From Betaproteobacteria bacterium (GTDB taxonomy: Bacteria > Pseudomonadota > Gammaproteobacteria > Burkholderiales > Thiobacillaceae): a stretch of DNA of 8,357 nucleotides. The translations under genes and the position numbers were made by a program. This document shows, piece by piece, positions 1 through 5,159 of the stretch. Each line of letters opens with the position of its first letter. Position 1 is the stretch's first letter. The DNA is taken from contig JAIFLB010000013.1 in assembly GCA_020049245.1 (NCBI GenBank), positions 1-8,357 on the forward strand, in the 5' to 3' direction. The notes below the pieces were generated by a model that was not told the DNA's origin, did no database searches, and saw nothing but the letters and a program-made list of their open reading frames with translations.

Positions 1-87
1 CGCAAAGGCTTCGACCCGACCAGATTTCAGTCCCCGCCGGCCAAGAGAACGCGAACAAGCCCCTTCCGTCGTACCTGATGCAGGTGG

Positions 88-756
88 CTAGCCAGCTACG
101 GTAGCCACACGTTCGGTGAACGGCTTGCAAGATACCAAGGGGGCAACCTCCCGGCAAACCTGCTTGATGATCTGGTAAATCCAGCCGGTCACCGCGCGGG
201 TGTCCTTGAGGATGCGTTCGCGGAGAGGCGGGGCCAACTGTTGACGCAATGTCTCGATGACGGGCTGATCGACATGCTCCTTGCCCAGAGCTTTCAGGGC
301 CTGCACCAGCAGGCCGCTCTCCCGATATTTGAACCCTGTGTCTTTCAAGGCAGATTTCCTGAAGGCCAAAGTCTGCTCGCCGTTTTCTCCAATCGCGTAT
401 TCACGGCTTGGACCATCGGAGAGATAGACCCACTTGCCGGGCACCTGCGTGGAAAGTCCCAACTGGTTCAGGGCCGTGTCACCGGAAGGCAGGATGCGCC
501 AGTTGAACTTGCGAGCCAGCGCCTGGGCCACCTGATCGACATCCGGACTCAGTGTCTGGCCCAGTAGCTCGCTATAGCGAGGGTAATCATAGACGCCATG
601 GCAGACCCGACGAATGGTGCCGATTTTGGACAGACTGGAAAGCGCCTGATGGATGTTGACCTCGCCAAACTCGGCAACGAAATCAATCTTGGTGAACGCC
701 CACCCCCTGCCGCGTCCATAGACCCTTGAAAGTATTTTTTGATCAATTGGTTGCAT
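88..756 (-). CDS. DUF6088 / AbiEi-like antitoxin-type transcriptional regulator
   Basis: This is probably the DNA-binding, antitoxin-like member of an AbiE-type (type IV) toxin-antitoxin pair. Conserved DUF6088-style blocks are visible. GRGRGWAFTKIDF (residues 14-26) and the segment through GTIRRVCHGVYDYPR (46-60) form the N-terminal winged-helix region. LSPDVDQVAQALAR (69-82), PSG (90-92) and LGLSTQVPGKWVYLSDGPSR (from 99) match the central family signature. The 222-residue length is normal for the family. I chose the ATG at 756 because homologues begin shortly before the GRGRGW block; an in-frame TTG at 771 would add five residues. Neither start has a clear Shine-Dalgarno, and the sequence just upstream is AT-rich. 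In AbiE systems the regulator represses its own promoter and the adjacent abiEii gene encodes a nucleotidyltransferase toxin. The 87 bases left downstream contain no ATG or GTG on this strand, so a toxin gene is not visible and the gene may be solitary. Confidence 0.85.
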   Translation of the reverse strand: MQPIDQKILSRVYGRGRGWAFTKIDFVAEFGEVNIHQALSSLSKIGTIRRVCHGVYDYPRYSELLGQTLSPDVDQVAQALARKFNWRILPSGDTALNQLGLSTQVPGKWVYLSDGPSREYAIGENGEQTLAFRKSALKDTGFKYRESGLLVQALKALGKEHVDQPVIETLRQQLAPPLRERILKDTRAVTGWIYQIIKQVCREVAPLVSCKPFTERVATVAG

Positions 757-771
757 CAATCTATATGGCAA

Positions 772-1000
772 ATATTTTCAGGAAAAAAGCATCGTTTTGC
801 TGAACGTAGCGCAGCCAGGATTGAGGTGCCATGGGGATTGTTCGAATGGAAAAGTGGAAGGTCCAGAAGGGGGCAAGAAATGGGCAAGATATAGCGGCGG
901 GAAACAGTAAGCTTGCTTTACTCGGCTGACGGACTTGGCGGATGGCCGCCAGAAGCGCGATGTGGGTGGATGGCCGATTTTCTTGTGATCGCGCCTCTGC
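772..1000. other. Intergenic region between the antitoxin-like gene and the cupin gene
   Basis: This holds the 5' region of the antitoxin-like gene (left end, AT-rich) and the 3' flank of the cupin gene (right end), both minus strand. A 6-bp stem with a 4-nt loop (936-951) lies downstream of the cupin stop but has no T-tract, so it is at best a weak terminator candidate. I see no convincing gene, RNA or promoter pair. Confidence 0.5.
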
Positions 1001-1651
1001 TCAATGTTCCGATTCTGGCAGGTGCCCCACCTTTACAAGGATCAGGCAACCTTCGCGGCTGAAGGGTGTGTGCTGGCTCAGGTGCGGACTTCTGATCCAG
1101 GTACCTGCCGGATAGCGCCCATGTTCGTCCTCGAAGACGCCTTCGACGACATAAACCTCTTCGCCACCGTAGTGCCGGTGCGGCGAAAAATAGGTTTCCG
1201 GCGCCCAATGCACCATCGCCGTGTGCTGGCCGCCGAACTCGGACAAGGGCAAGACCTTCAGACCTTTAACCAGGCCTGGCCGCCAGATTGCATTGACCGT
1301 GTCGACCACGCTGGCGGCTTGATCAAGGACATCCAGATGATGCTGTTTCACAAACAGCGTGCAGCCAGACCTGGTCATTCGGTCAGGCGTTGAACCGGGC
1401 GGGGTTTTGATGAACGTGCCAGGGCCATAGTCTGCGTTCGCATCCGAGAGGCTGCCGTTCAGAACGAGGATCTCCTCGCCGTATTCAATCAACTGTGCAT
1501 CCAGTTGCGTGCCTGGCGCGTATTCGACGATGAACGTGGTGCGGGCCTCGCCCGTTTCACGCTCGATCCAGCGGTATTGCGCGGTTGATGCGGATGCCGC
1601 CTGCCAAGGCTGGTTTTGGGTTTCCACGACACTGCGTTCGGAGAAGTTCAT
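1001..1651 (-). CDS. Two-domain ChrR-type cupin protein
   Basis: A 216-residue cytoplasmic protein made of two tandem cupin folds of the ChrR/anti-ECF-sigma cupin type. The C-terminal cupin (about 140-210) keeps a metal site: PHRHYGGEE places H158, H160 and E164, and QHTPF supplies H194. GVFEDEHGRYPAGTWIRSP and SREGCLILVK are typical of this subfamily. The N-terminal cupin (about 35-105) is recognisable from GEEILVLNGSLSD, YGPGTFIKTPPGS and SGCTLFVK, but the three histidine positions are Q53, I55 and P89, so it probably binds no metal by the usual ligands. The zinc-binding N-terminal anti-sigma domain of full ChrR is absent, so calling it an anti-sigma factor would be unsafe. It could instead be a small dioxygenase-like or sensor cupin. 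The start is 9 bases after the stop of the SRAP gene, so the two are probably cotranscribed. The nearest Shine-Dalgarno-like AGGA is about 13 bases upstream, which is distant and may mean coupled or weak translation. Confidence 0.85.
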   Translation of the reverse strand: MNFSERSVVETQNQPWQAASASTAQYRWIERETGEARTTFIVEYAPGTQLDAQLIEYGEEILVLNGSLSDANADYGPGTFIKTPPGSTPDRMTRSGCTLFVKQHHLDVLDQAASVVDTVNAIWRPGLVKGLKVLPLSEFGGQHTAMVHWAPETYFSPHRHYGGEEVYVVEGVFEDEHGRYPAGTWIRSPHLSQHTPFSREGCLILVKVGHLPESEH

Positions 1652-1660
1652 GGTTCGTGT

Positions 1661-2362
1661 CTATTCCTGTGGTTGATCCGGCCGACTCATCTGCACATTC
1701 TCCGCAAGCATCGGGAGAATCATGTTCGCGTCGTCTTCGGCAGTTTTGCTGACTCGGCGTTCCACCGGCCAGGCCTGCATGGCGTCGGCGGTATAGGGTC
1801 TGATCAGCGCTTCGATGTCTTGCACCGGCCCGGCCAGCCATTTCGCCCAGTCCTCCGCTGCGATGATCACCGGCATACGGTCGTGAATGGGTTGCATGAT
1901 TTCATTCGGCCCGGTTGTGATGATGCAGCAGGTACGCAAGATGTCGCCGTTGGGCGATTTCCAGGCTTCCCAAAGGCCGGCCATGGCCATCGGGAGGCCA
2001 GATTTCAGGCTGATGAAGTGCGGTTGTTTGAGCTTGCCCCGGGCTTGCCATTCGTAAAAGCCGTCCGCCGGGATCAGGCAACGGCGGCGTTTGAACGCGT
2101 CCCGAAAAGAGGGTTTCTCGGCAACCGATTCGCCGCGTGCATTGTTGAGCTTGTTGCCGATGCCGGGGTCTTTCGCCCAGTTCGGCACCAGTCCCCATTT
2201 GAGTTGGTGCAGCACACGCTGGCCTTCCGGCGATTGGCGGATGGCGGCAATCTCGGTGCCGGGCGGGATGTTGTATCGCGGCGTCAGATCGACGCATTCA
2301 TGCAGACCGAAGCGGGTGACCAGTTCCGCCGGCGGGGCCTTGAGGGCGAAGCGTCCGCACAT
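1661..2362 (-). CDS. yedK: SRAP-family abasic-site processing protein (YedK/HMCES type)
   Basis: The SRAP family covalently traps abasic sites in single-stranded DNA through the N-terminal cysteine, shielding replication forks. The 233-residue protein begins MCGRF, so C2 becomes the nucleophile once Met1 is removed. The other family landmarks are present: YNIPP (30-34), WGLVPNWAKD (56-65), NNARGES with N74, CLIPADGFYEW with E104, and HDRMPV with H160. These match the known catalytic set Cys2, Asn, Glu and His almost position for position with the E. coli protein. The usual NARAET motif reads NARGES here, a mild variation. GGA lies 6 bases before the ATG. A 27-codon ORF ends 14 bases upstream and the cupin gene begins 9 bases downstream, suggesting a three-cistron transcript. 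The family is often SOS-associated, but I see no recognisable LexA box upstream. The inverted repeat at 2530-2555 is an alternative control site. Confidence 0.95.
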   Translation of the reverse strand: MCGRFALKAPPAELVTRFGLHECVDLTPRYNIPPGTEIAAIRQSPEGQRVLHQLKWGLVPNWAKDPGIGNKLNNARGESVAEKPSFRDAFKRRRCLIPADGFYEWQARGKLKQPHFISLKSGLPMAMAGLWEAWKSPNGDILRTCCIITTGPNEIMQPIHDRMPVIIAAEDWAKWLAGPVQDIEALIRPYTADAMQAWPVERRVSKTAEDDANMILPMLAENVQMSRPDQPQE

Positions 2363-2376
2363 GAGAAGTCCGGCGC

Positions 2377-2460
2377 TTATTTCTTCTTGGCCTGGCCCTT
2401 GGCCATATTCATCGCGCTGGCCAATGCGGTGCCGAGCTTGCAGCGAGCGACTTTGTTCAT
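2377..2460 (-). CDS. 27-residue basic mini-ORF upstream of the SRAP gene
   Basis: An ATG-started ORF of 27 codons ending TAA, 14 bases before the SRAP start. The product begins MNKVARCKLGTALASA and ends with a lysine-rich tail (AKGQAKKK), giving it a strong positive charge. Three things suggest it is translated. GGAA lies 6 bases before the ATG. Third codon positions are mostly G or C, as in neighbouring genes. The spacing to the next cistron is operon-like. It could be a real small protein (an amphipathic basic helix that may bind nucleic acid or membrane) or a leader peptide. I recognise no family. A longer open frame reaches further upstream, but that part runs into the palindromic element and does not look coding. 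Confidence 0.5.
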   Translation of the reverse strand: MNKVARCKLGTALASAMNMAKGQAKKK

Positions 2461-2529
2461 GCGGTATTCCAGATTGTTGTGAGGAGAAGAGGCTTGATTA
2501 TTCGGCCCGAGACATTCAGCTGTCCACAT

Positions 2530-2555
2530 GTTCAACCTCGAAACCCCGGTTGAAC
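2530..2555. promoter_or_regulatory. Perfect 8-bp inverted repeat, possible operator
   Basis: GTTCAACC (2530-2537) and GGTTGAAC (2548-2555) are exact reverse complements separated by 10 bases. The site is about 70 bases upstream of the mini-ORF start, within promoter distance of the SRAP operon. An operator for a dimeric repressor fits; a transcript hairpin is also possible. It does not match the common CTG-N10-CAG LexA box. Confidence 0.35.
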
Positions 2556-2732
2556 GCGTCCAAGTCCGGGCCTGCCGGAAAGGCCGGCAGCGTTGCACCT
2601 TGCGGGGAGTGGCCAAGCGCGGCATCGACCCCAACCAGGTTGTATTGCTGTCAGAAGCACCAGGTTCTAAGGTTCGGCAAGGCGCCCGATATGGATTAAC
2701 AGGGTGTCGAAAAACGTGAAATCTTTGAATAA

Positions 2733-2805
2733 CCGTCACCCCGGCGGATGCTGGGGTCCAGAAGCTGTTGACCTCGGATACAACCATTCCGGGGTGCGGT
2801 GACGG
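2733..2805. repeat. 73-bp palindromic intergenic element ('TPASAGVT' type)
   Basis: The outer arms CCGTCACC (2733-2740) and GGTGACGG (2798-2805) are exact reverse complements. An overlapping second pairing, CACCCCGG (2737-2744) with CCGGGGTG (2789-2796), and an inner stem ACCCCGGC/GCTGGGGT (2738-2745/2750-2757, one G-T mismatch) give alternative folds. Translated on the minus strand, the left half reads FWTPASAGVT, a hallmark of a widespread proteobacterial palindromic repeat that is often mis-annotated as protein. It ends 54 bases before the HTH gene start. Only one copy is in this window, so repetition is inferred from the signature. Confidence 0.65.
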
Positions 2806-2847
2806 AGCCTTTCTGCCTGCCTCGAATGCTGCAAATTGCCAAACCTG

Positions 2848-2854
2848 AAAGGAG
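2848..2854 (+). promoter_or_regulatory. Strong ribosome binding site of the HTH gene
   Basis: AAAGGAG lies 5 bases before the ATG at 2860. It decides that start over the in-frame TTG at 2836, which would add eight residues and has no such site. Confidence 0.75.
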
Positions 2855-2859
2855 TAACG

Positions 2860-3180
2860 ATGAAAACCCTCGACATTGATGAGTGTGCCGAATTCCTGAA
2901 AGTCAAAAGCACAGACGTTTCAGAAATGGTCGGAACAGGCGAACTGCCCGGTGCCCGGATCGGCCGGGTTTGGGTTTTTCTGGAAGACGACCTGGTCGAC
3001 TATGTGCGCAATCAGATTCGAAATCAGCGGCGCGAACGCCAGTCAGCCCAGTTTGAGAAACAACGGGAAGAAGGACGTAATCTGGACCAAGACAACCTGG
3101 CCACGCTATCGACGGTTCTGCACAGCCGGCGAAGTTCAATATCCCCATCACCAAGCCTTACTGCCAACCAGGTTGCATAG
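2860..3180 (+). CDS. Excisionase/MerR-like helix-turn-helix DNA-binding protein
   Basis: A 106-residue protein whose first 50 or so residues are a single winged helix-turn-helix of the excisionase/HTH_17 type. DIDECAEFLKVKSTDVSEMV is the helix pair, GELPGARIGRVWVFLEDDL is the wing with the conserved G-x-LP-x-x-x-x-GR-x-W pattern, and VDYVRNQI is the closing helix. A charged Arg/Glu/Gln-rich helix follows (about 52-78), then a Ser-rich, probably disordered tail. The protein is longer than a bare Xis domain, and the tail composition could reflect drift near the stop. With no integrase or attachment site nearby, a role as a stand-alone regulator is more likely than excisionase. It is convergent with the DUF6279 gene, with repeat copy A between them. 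Its target is unknown; the inverted repeats upstream are candidates. Confidence 0.8.
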   Translation: MKTLDIDECAEFLKVKSTDVSEMVGTGELPGARIGRVWVFLEDDLVDYVRNQIRNQRRERQSAQFEKQREEGRNLDQDNLATLSTVLHSRRSSISPSPSLTANQVA

Positions 3181-3284
3181 GTGTTCATGCGCCACCTTGT
3201 TTGACTTTGCCCCCCGAACTCAGTGAGCGGAATCGTAGATTCTTGCGCCACGCTCTTGTTCTTCCCCGTCCAGCCGGGTGGCCA
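3181..3284. other. Short intergenic stretch between the HTH gene and repeat copy A
   Basis: No ORF with coding character, no T-tract terminator and no clear promoter. It separates the HTH gene from the hairpin repeat. Confidence 0.4.
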
Positions 3285-3422
3285 CTGGCGAGTGACCGAT
3301 TACTCAATTCACCCATCGGGTGCGGTGGCAAAGCGGTAGGAGGCTCCGCTTGCGGGCCGATGCCACGACGATCGCGCCGCAAGCGGACGCTCCTACAACG
3401 CGGTCAAACTGCCGGATTTAGG
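3285..3422. repeat. 138-bp two-hairpin REP/MITE-like repeat, copy A
   Basis: This is about 88% identical by hand alignment, with no gap, to copy B at 4484-4621, in the same orientation. It contains a short palindrome CACCC-ATC-GGGTG (3310-3322) and a long stem. Arm one (3336-3361) begins GTAGGAG and contains CCGCTTGCGG. Arm two (3371-3396) contains CCGCAAGCGG and ends CTCCTAC. The two arms differ at four of 26 positions around a 9-nt loop. The GTAGGAG...CGCTTGCGG pattern resembles the REP-like repeats common in gammaproteobacteria. It ends one base before the stop codon of the DUF6279 gene and lies between convergent genes, so it may act as a 3' stabiliser or transcription blocker. No T-tract follows the stem. 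Confidence 0.9.
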
Positions 3423-3423
3423 T

Positions 3424-4269
3424 TCAAACCTGAAGCAATCGACTGATTTCCTCGACGTAGCCGCCGAGTTTTTTCTGTAATCGAGATTTTTGTGCGGGCG
3501 TGGCATGTTTCACCATCCAGGCAACGATCGACACCCATTCCTGCTGTTGCAACTTCCAGGCTTGGTCATAAACCGGATCGCGGCGTCGCTGGGGATCCAG
3601 CATAAGACTGCGCAATTCGGCTGAAAACAACTTGGTGTCGGGCTTGCTTTTAAGTAACTCAAGCAGTTCGGTTTGCCAGCGTTGACGATTATTCAGATGC
3701 ATTTCGTCAAGCAGCGGCAAGGCATCGACGCGCTTGATCAAATCGGCTTCCTGAGTAGTCGACAATCTGCCGAACCACCCTTCAAATTGCTTGACTGCCT
3801 TCTTCGCCCGCAACGAACGGCGTGCGTCCGGCGTCAACACGATGTCTTTGGCTAACTTTTGGTTGTCTTTCGCCAGTTTTCTTTCCAGATAAGCAATCTG
3901 CGCCGGTTCCAGACGACTCAGCAGCAGCAGCGCATCCGGCAGGAGTTGTTCAAGGGTGCGGTTCAGCGTGAGCACGCTCGCCGTATAAATTGCTTGAATT
4001 TCGTCCTCTTTAGGCGCCCCCGCTGCAAGCAAATGGGAATCCCGCAGCAGACGCTGCACATGCCCCAGTTCATGGCTGCGATGCCAGACTTGCAACTGAG
4101 TCAAACGAGGTCTGAGCCAGGTTTTCTGCTCAGCCGTCAGATTGACCCAGTCATCAATTTTATAAGCCAACAACCAATCCGCATTCCGATAAGACAGCAT
4201 CCCCAGGCTGCAGCCGGACACCAGCAGCACGGACAGCATCAGAACCAGAAAACGACGTATGGAATGCAT
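3424..4269 (-). CDS. DUF6279-family lipoprotein
   Basis: A 281-residue lipoprotein with a basic N-terminus (MHSIRR), a hydrophobic stretch and the lipobox VSGC, placing the lipidated cysteine at residue 20. The mature start CSLGMLSYRNADWLLAYKID, followed by DDWVNLTAEQKTWLRPRL and the aligned LQVWHRSHEL, is the pattern I associate with DUF6279 (many read CSxxxLxYNNADWLL). The rest is predicted almost entirely helical and charged, with repeated 'LT..QK..L' and 'L...Q.A.L' segments that resemble periplasmic helical scaffold or chaperone-like lipoproteins. No catalytic motif is visible and the function is unknown. The residue after Cys is Ser, so outer-membrane sorting by the +2 rule is likely. 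Copies of the 138-bp repeat lie on both sides: copy A one base after the stop, and copy B about 215 bases upstream of the start. Confidence 0.85.
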   Translation of the reverse strand: MHSIRRFLVLMLSVLLVSGCSLGMLSYRNADWLLAYKIDDWVNLTAEQKTWLRPRLTQLQVWHRSHELGHVQRLLRDSHLLAAGAPKEDEIQAIYTASVLTLNRTLEQLLPDALLLLSRLEPAQIAYLERKLAKDNQKLAKDIVLTPDARRSLRAKKAVKQFEGWFGRLSTTQEADLIKRVDALPLLDEMHLNNRQRWQTELLELLKSKPDTKLFSAELRSLMLDPQRRRDPVYDQAWKLQQQEWVSIVAWMVKHATPAQKSRLQKKLGGYVEEISRLLQV

Positions 4270-4483
4270 CTCGGTGTTTGTTGCTGATTGATTGAATGCT
4301 GAATCCGATTCGTTCAGGCCGATTTTGTTCTCATATCACCCTTGATTGTCATGGCCACAGAAAAGAGCAGCGCCTGGTAGACGGCCTCGCTCCGTTGTCT
4401 GGGAGAGGGACAGGCTTGCAATCGATGCATTAACCTGAAACCTCTGTTGGAGTCAGATTCATCGCCGAGAAGCATTGTGGATG
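4270..4483. other. Upstream region of the DUF6279 gene, no recognisable feature
   Basis: Together with repeat copy B this fills the 353-base gap between two minus-strand lipoprotein genes. It should hold the DUF6279 promoter, but I find no hexamer pair worth naming. A small dyad GAATC-C-GATTC is near 4301. I see no coding region or RNA structure. Confidence 0.4.
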
Positions 4484-4621
4484 CTGGTGAGTGGCCGATT
4501 TCTCAATTCACCCATCGGGTGATGCGGCTAAGTTGTAGGAGGCTCCGCTTGCGGGCCGATTTCACAAGGCTCGCGCCGCAAGCGGACGCTCCTACAACGC
4601 GGTCAAACTGCCAGTTTTAGG
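4484..4621. repeat. 138-bp two-hairpin REP/MITE-like repeat, copy B
   Basis: A direct repeat of copy A with the same layout: short palindrome CACCC-ATC-GGGTG (4509-4521), then long stem arms 4533-4559 and 4571-4597 around an 11-nt loop. Here the outer stem is two pairs longer than in copy A (TTGTAGGAG with CTCCTACAA). Differences from copy A are concentrated in the loop and between the two hairpins, while the stem cores CCGCTTGCGG/CCGCAAGCGG are identical. This suggests that selection, or recent mobility, acts on the structure. Like copy A it ends exactly one base before the stop codon of a minus-strand lipoprotein gene. Confidence 0.9.
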
Positions 4622-4622
4622 A

Positions 4623-4868
4623 CTAATCCTTCTCTTTCTCTCCTTCCTCTTTCTCTCCTTCCTCTTCCTTACCAGCGTCCTCCTTGCCAGCCTCTTCCTT
4701 ACTGCCTCCACCTTCCAGGCCAATCGCTTCTTCAGCGGTTTTCTTGGCGCTGTCGATCGCCTCCTGAGCGGATTTTTTCGCCAGATCGCCAGCGTGCTGG
4801 GTGGCTTGTTCGCAACCAGTCAGCGGGAGCGCGATGATCAGCGCGGTCAACCATATTGTCTTGTTCAC
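4623..4868 (-). CDS. Small lipoprotein with 11-mer helical repeats and a Lys/Glu tail
   Basis: I place the start at the GTG at 4868. GGAG (4878-4881) sits 9 bases upstream, and the signal peptide then reads MNKTIWLTALIIALPLTGC, with lipobox LTGC and lipidated C19. An ATG at 4883 would add MEIDS but has no Shine-Dalgarno. The product is 81 residues. After the cysteine come two near-identical 11-residue units (AKKSAQEAIDS, AKKTAEEAIGL), typical of an amphipathic helix, then GGGS and a highly charged tail of about 28 residues of Lys, Glu, Gly and Asp. The tail contains EGEKE twice, from a perfect 15-bp tandem duplication. No enzymatic function is suggested; an envelope-anchored extended or coiled tail is likely. 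The stop is one base from repeat copy B. Confidence 0.8.
   Translation of the reverse strand: MNKTIWLTALIIALPLTGCEQATQHAGDLAKKSAQEAIDSAKKTAEEAIGLEGGGSKEEAGKEDAGKEEEGEKEEGEKEKD
4627..4670. repeat. 44-base homopyrimidine tract with a 15-bp tandem duplication
   Basis: All 44 plus-strand bases are C or T. They include two perfect adjacent copies of CTTTCTCTCCTTCCT (4634-4648 and 4649-4663). The tract encodes the end of the lipoprotein's Lys/Glu tail. Such tracts can slip during replication and can form triplex-type structures. Because the unit is 15 bp, gain or loss keeps the reading frame. Confidence 0.85.
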
Positions 4869-5159
4869 GGAATCAATCTCCATTAAGGGGAAGTAAAACG
4901 GTTCATTGCCACGGCTTCAACGTGGGCAGACAAGCGTTCAGATCTATAGTTCGCGGCATTGACAAGCCACTTCTTCTCCTGATTCTCGCCCCTAATTCAG
5001 GCATCCCATTTTTCATAATGAACTCGGCGTTAAAGGAACCCATCAAGGGAAGGCTTGCCAGATGCTGGGTTATGAGAGACAGACGCAAGGTAGGCTCCGG
5101 CCCGCATTCGCTGCAATCCGCAGAGCGCTCAGTTCTGCATCTTTTGGAAAGAAGATCCT
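4869..5159. other. Divergent intergenic region between the small lipoprotein and DUF3616 genes
   Basis: This holds the two divergent start regions. A perfect TTGACA is present on the plus strand at 4959-4964 and a CATAAT at about 5016, but they are not spaced as one promoter. GGAAAGAAG (5146-5154) serves the DUF3616 start. Nothing else is recognisable. Confidence 0.4.

Larger units (their letters stand above)
2461..2859. other. 400-base divergent intergenic region rich in inverted repeats
   Basis: This lies between the minus-strand mini-ORF/SRAP/cupin cluster and the plus-strand HTH gene, so it must contain both promoters, though I cannot pick convincing -35/-10 pairs. It contains an 8-bp inverted repeat (2530-2555), a 7-bp GC hairpin (2572-2590, CTGCCGG, loop AAAGG, CCGGCAG), a 73-bp palindromic element (2733-2805) and the HTH ribosome site (2848-2854). 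The stretch 2591-2732 shows nothing recognisable. The phrase GGGTGTCGAAAAACG near 2702 resembles sequences found at some insertion-element ends, but no element is attached to it. Confidence 0.5.

Noticed and set aside
739..759. TTGAT...ATCAA inverted repeat as an autoregulatory operator of the antitoxin-like gene
   Set aside because: It is only 5 bp per arm, AT-rich and overlaps the first codons. Too weak to call without comparison to related promoters.
962..1000. A third, degenerate copy of the 138-bp repeat (GGCCGATTTTCTTGTGATCGCGCC resembles the loop region of copy B)
   Set aside because: Only the loop-proximal bases match. The diagnostic stem sequences GTAGGAG and CCGCTTGCGG are absent on both sides.
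1616..2482. A 288-codon plus-strand open frame opposite the SRAP gene
   Set aside because: It is a shadow: the minus strand encodes SRAP with all catalytic residues.
2377..2787. A 136-codon minus-strand ORF as one protein
   Set aside because: Its first part translates the palindromic element (FWTPASAGVT) and non-coding spacer. Only the last 27 codons have coding character, and those are reported separately.
2860..3180. Remnant of an integrative element because of the excisionase-like HTH
   Set aside because: There is no integrase, attachment-site duplication, tRNA or phage gene in the window. Stand-alone HTH proteins of this type are common.
3285..4621. CRISPR array or composite transposon from the two direct repeats
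   Set aside because: There are only two copies, over a kilobase apart with a gene between, and no spacers, cas genes or transposase. The copies' identical placement after stop codons also argues against a simple transposon flank.
4959..4964. Perfect TTGACA as a -35 box for the DUF3616 operon
   Set aside because: No acceptable -10 hexamer follows at 16-18 bases, and the site is about 200 bases from the start codon.
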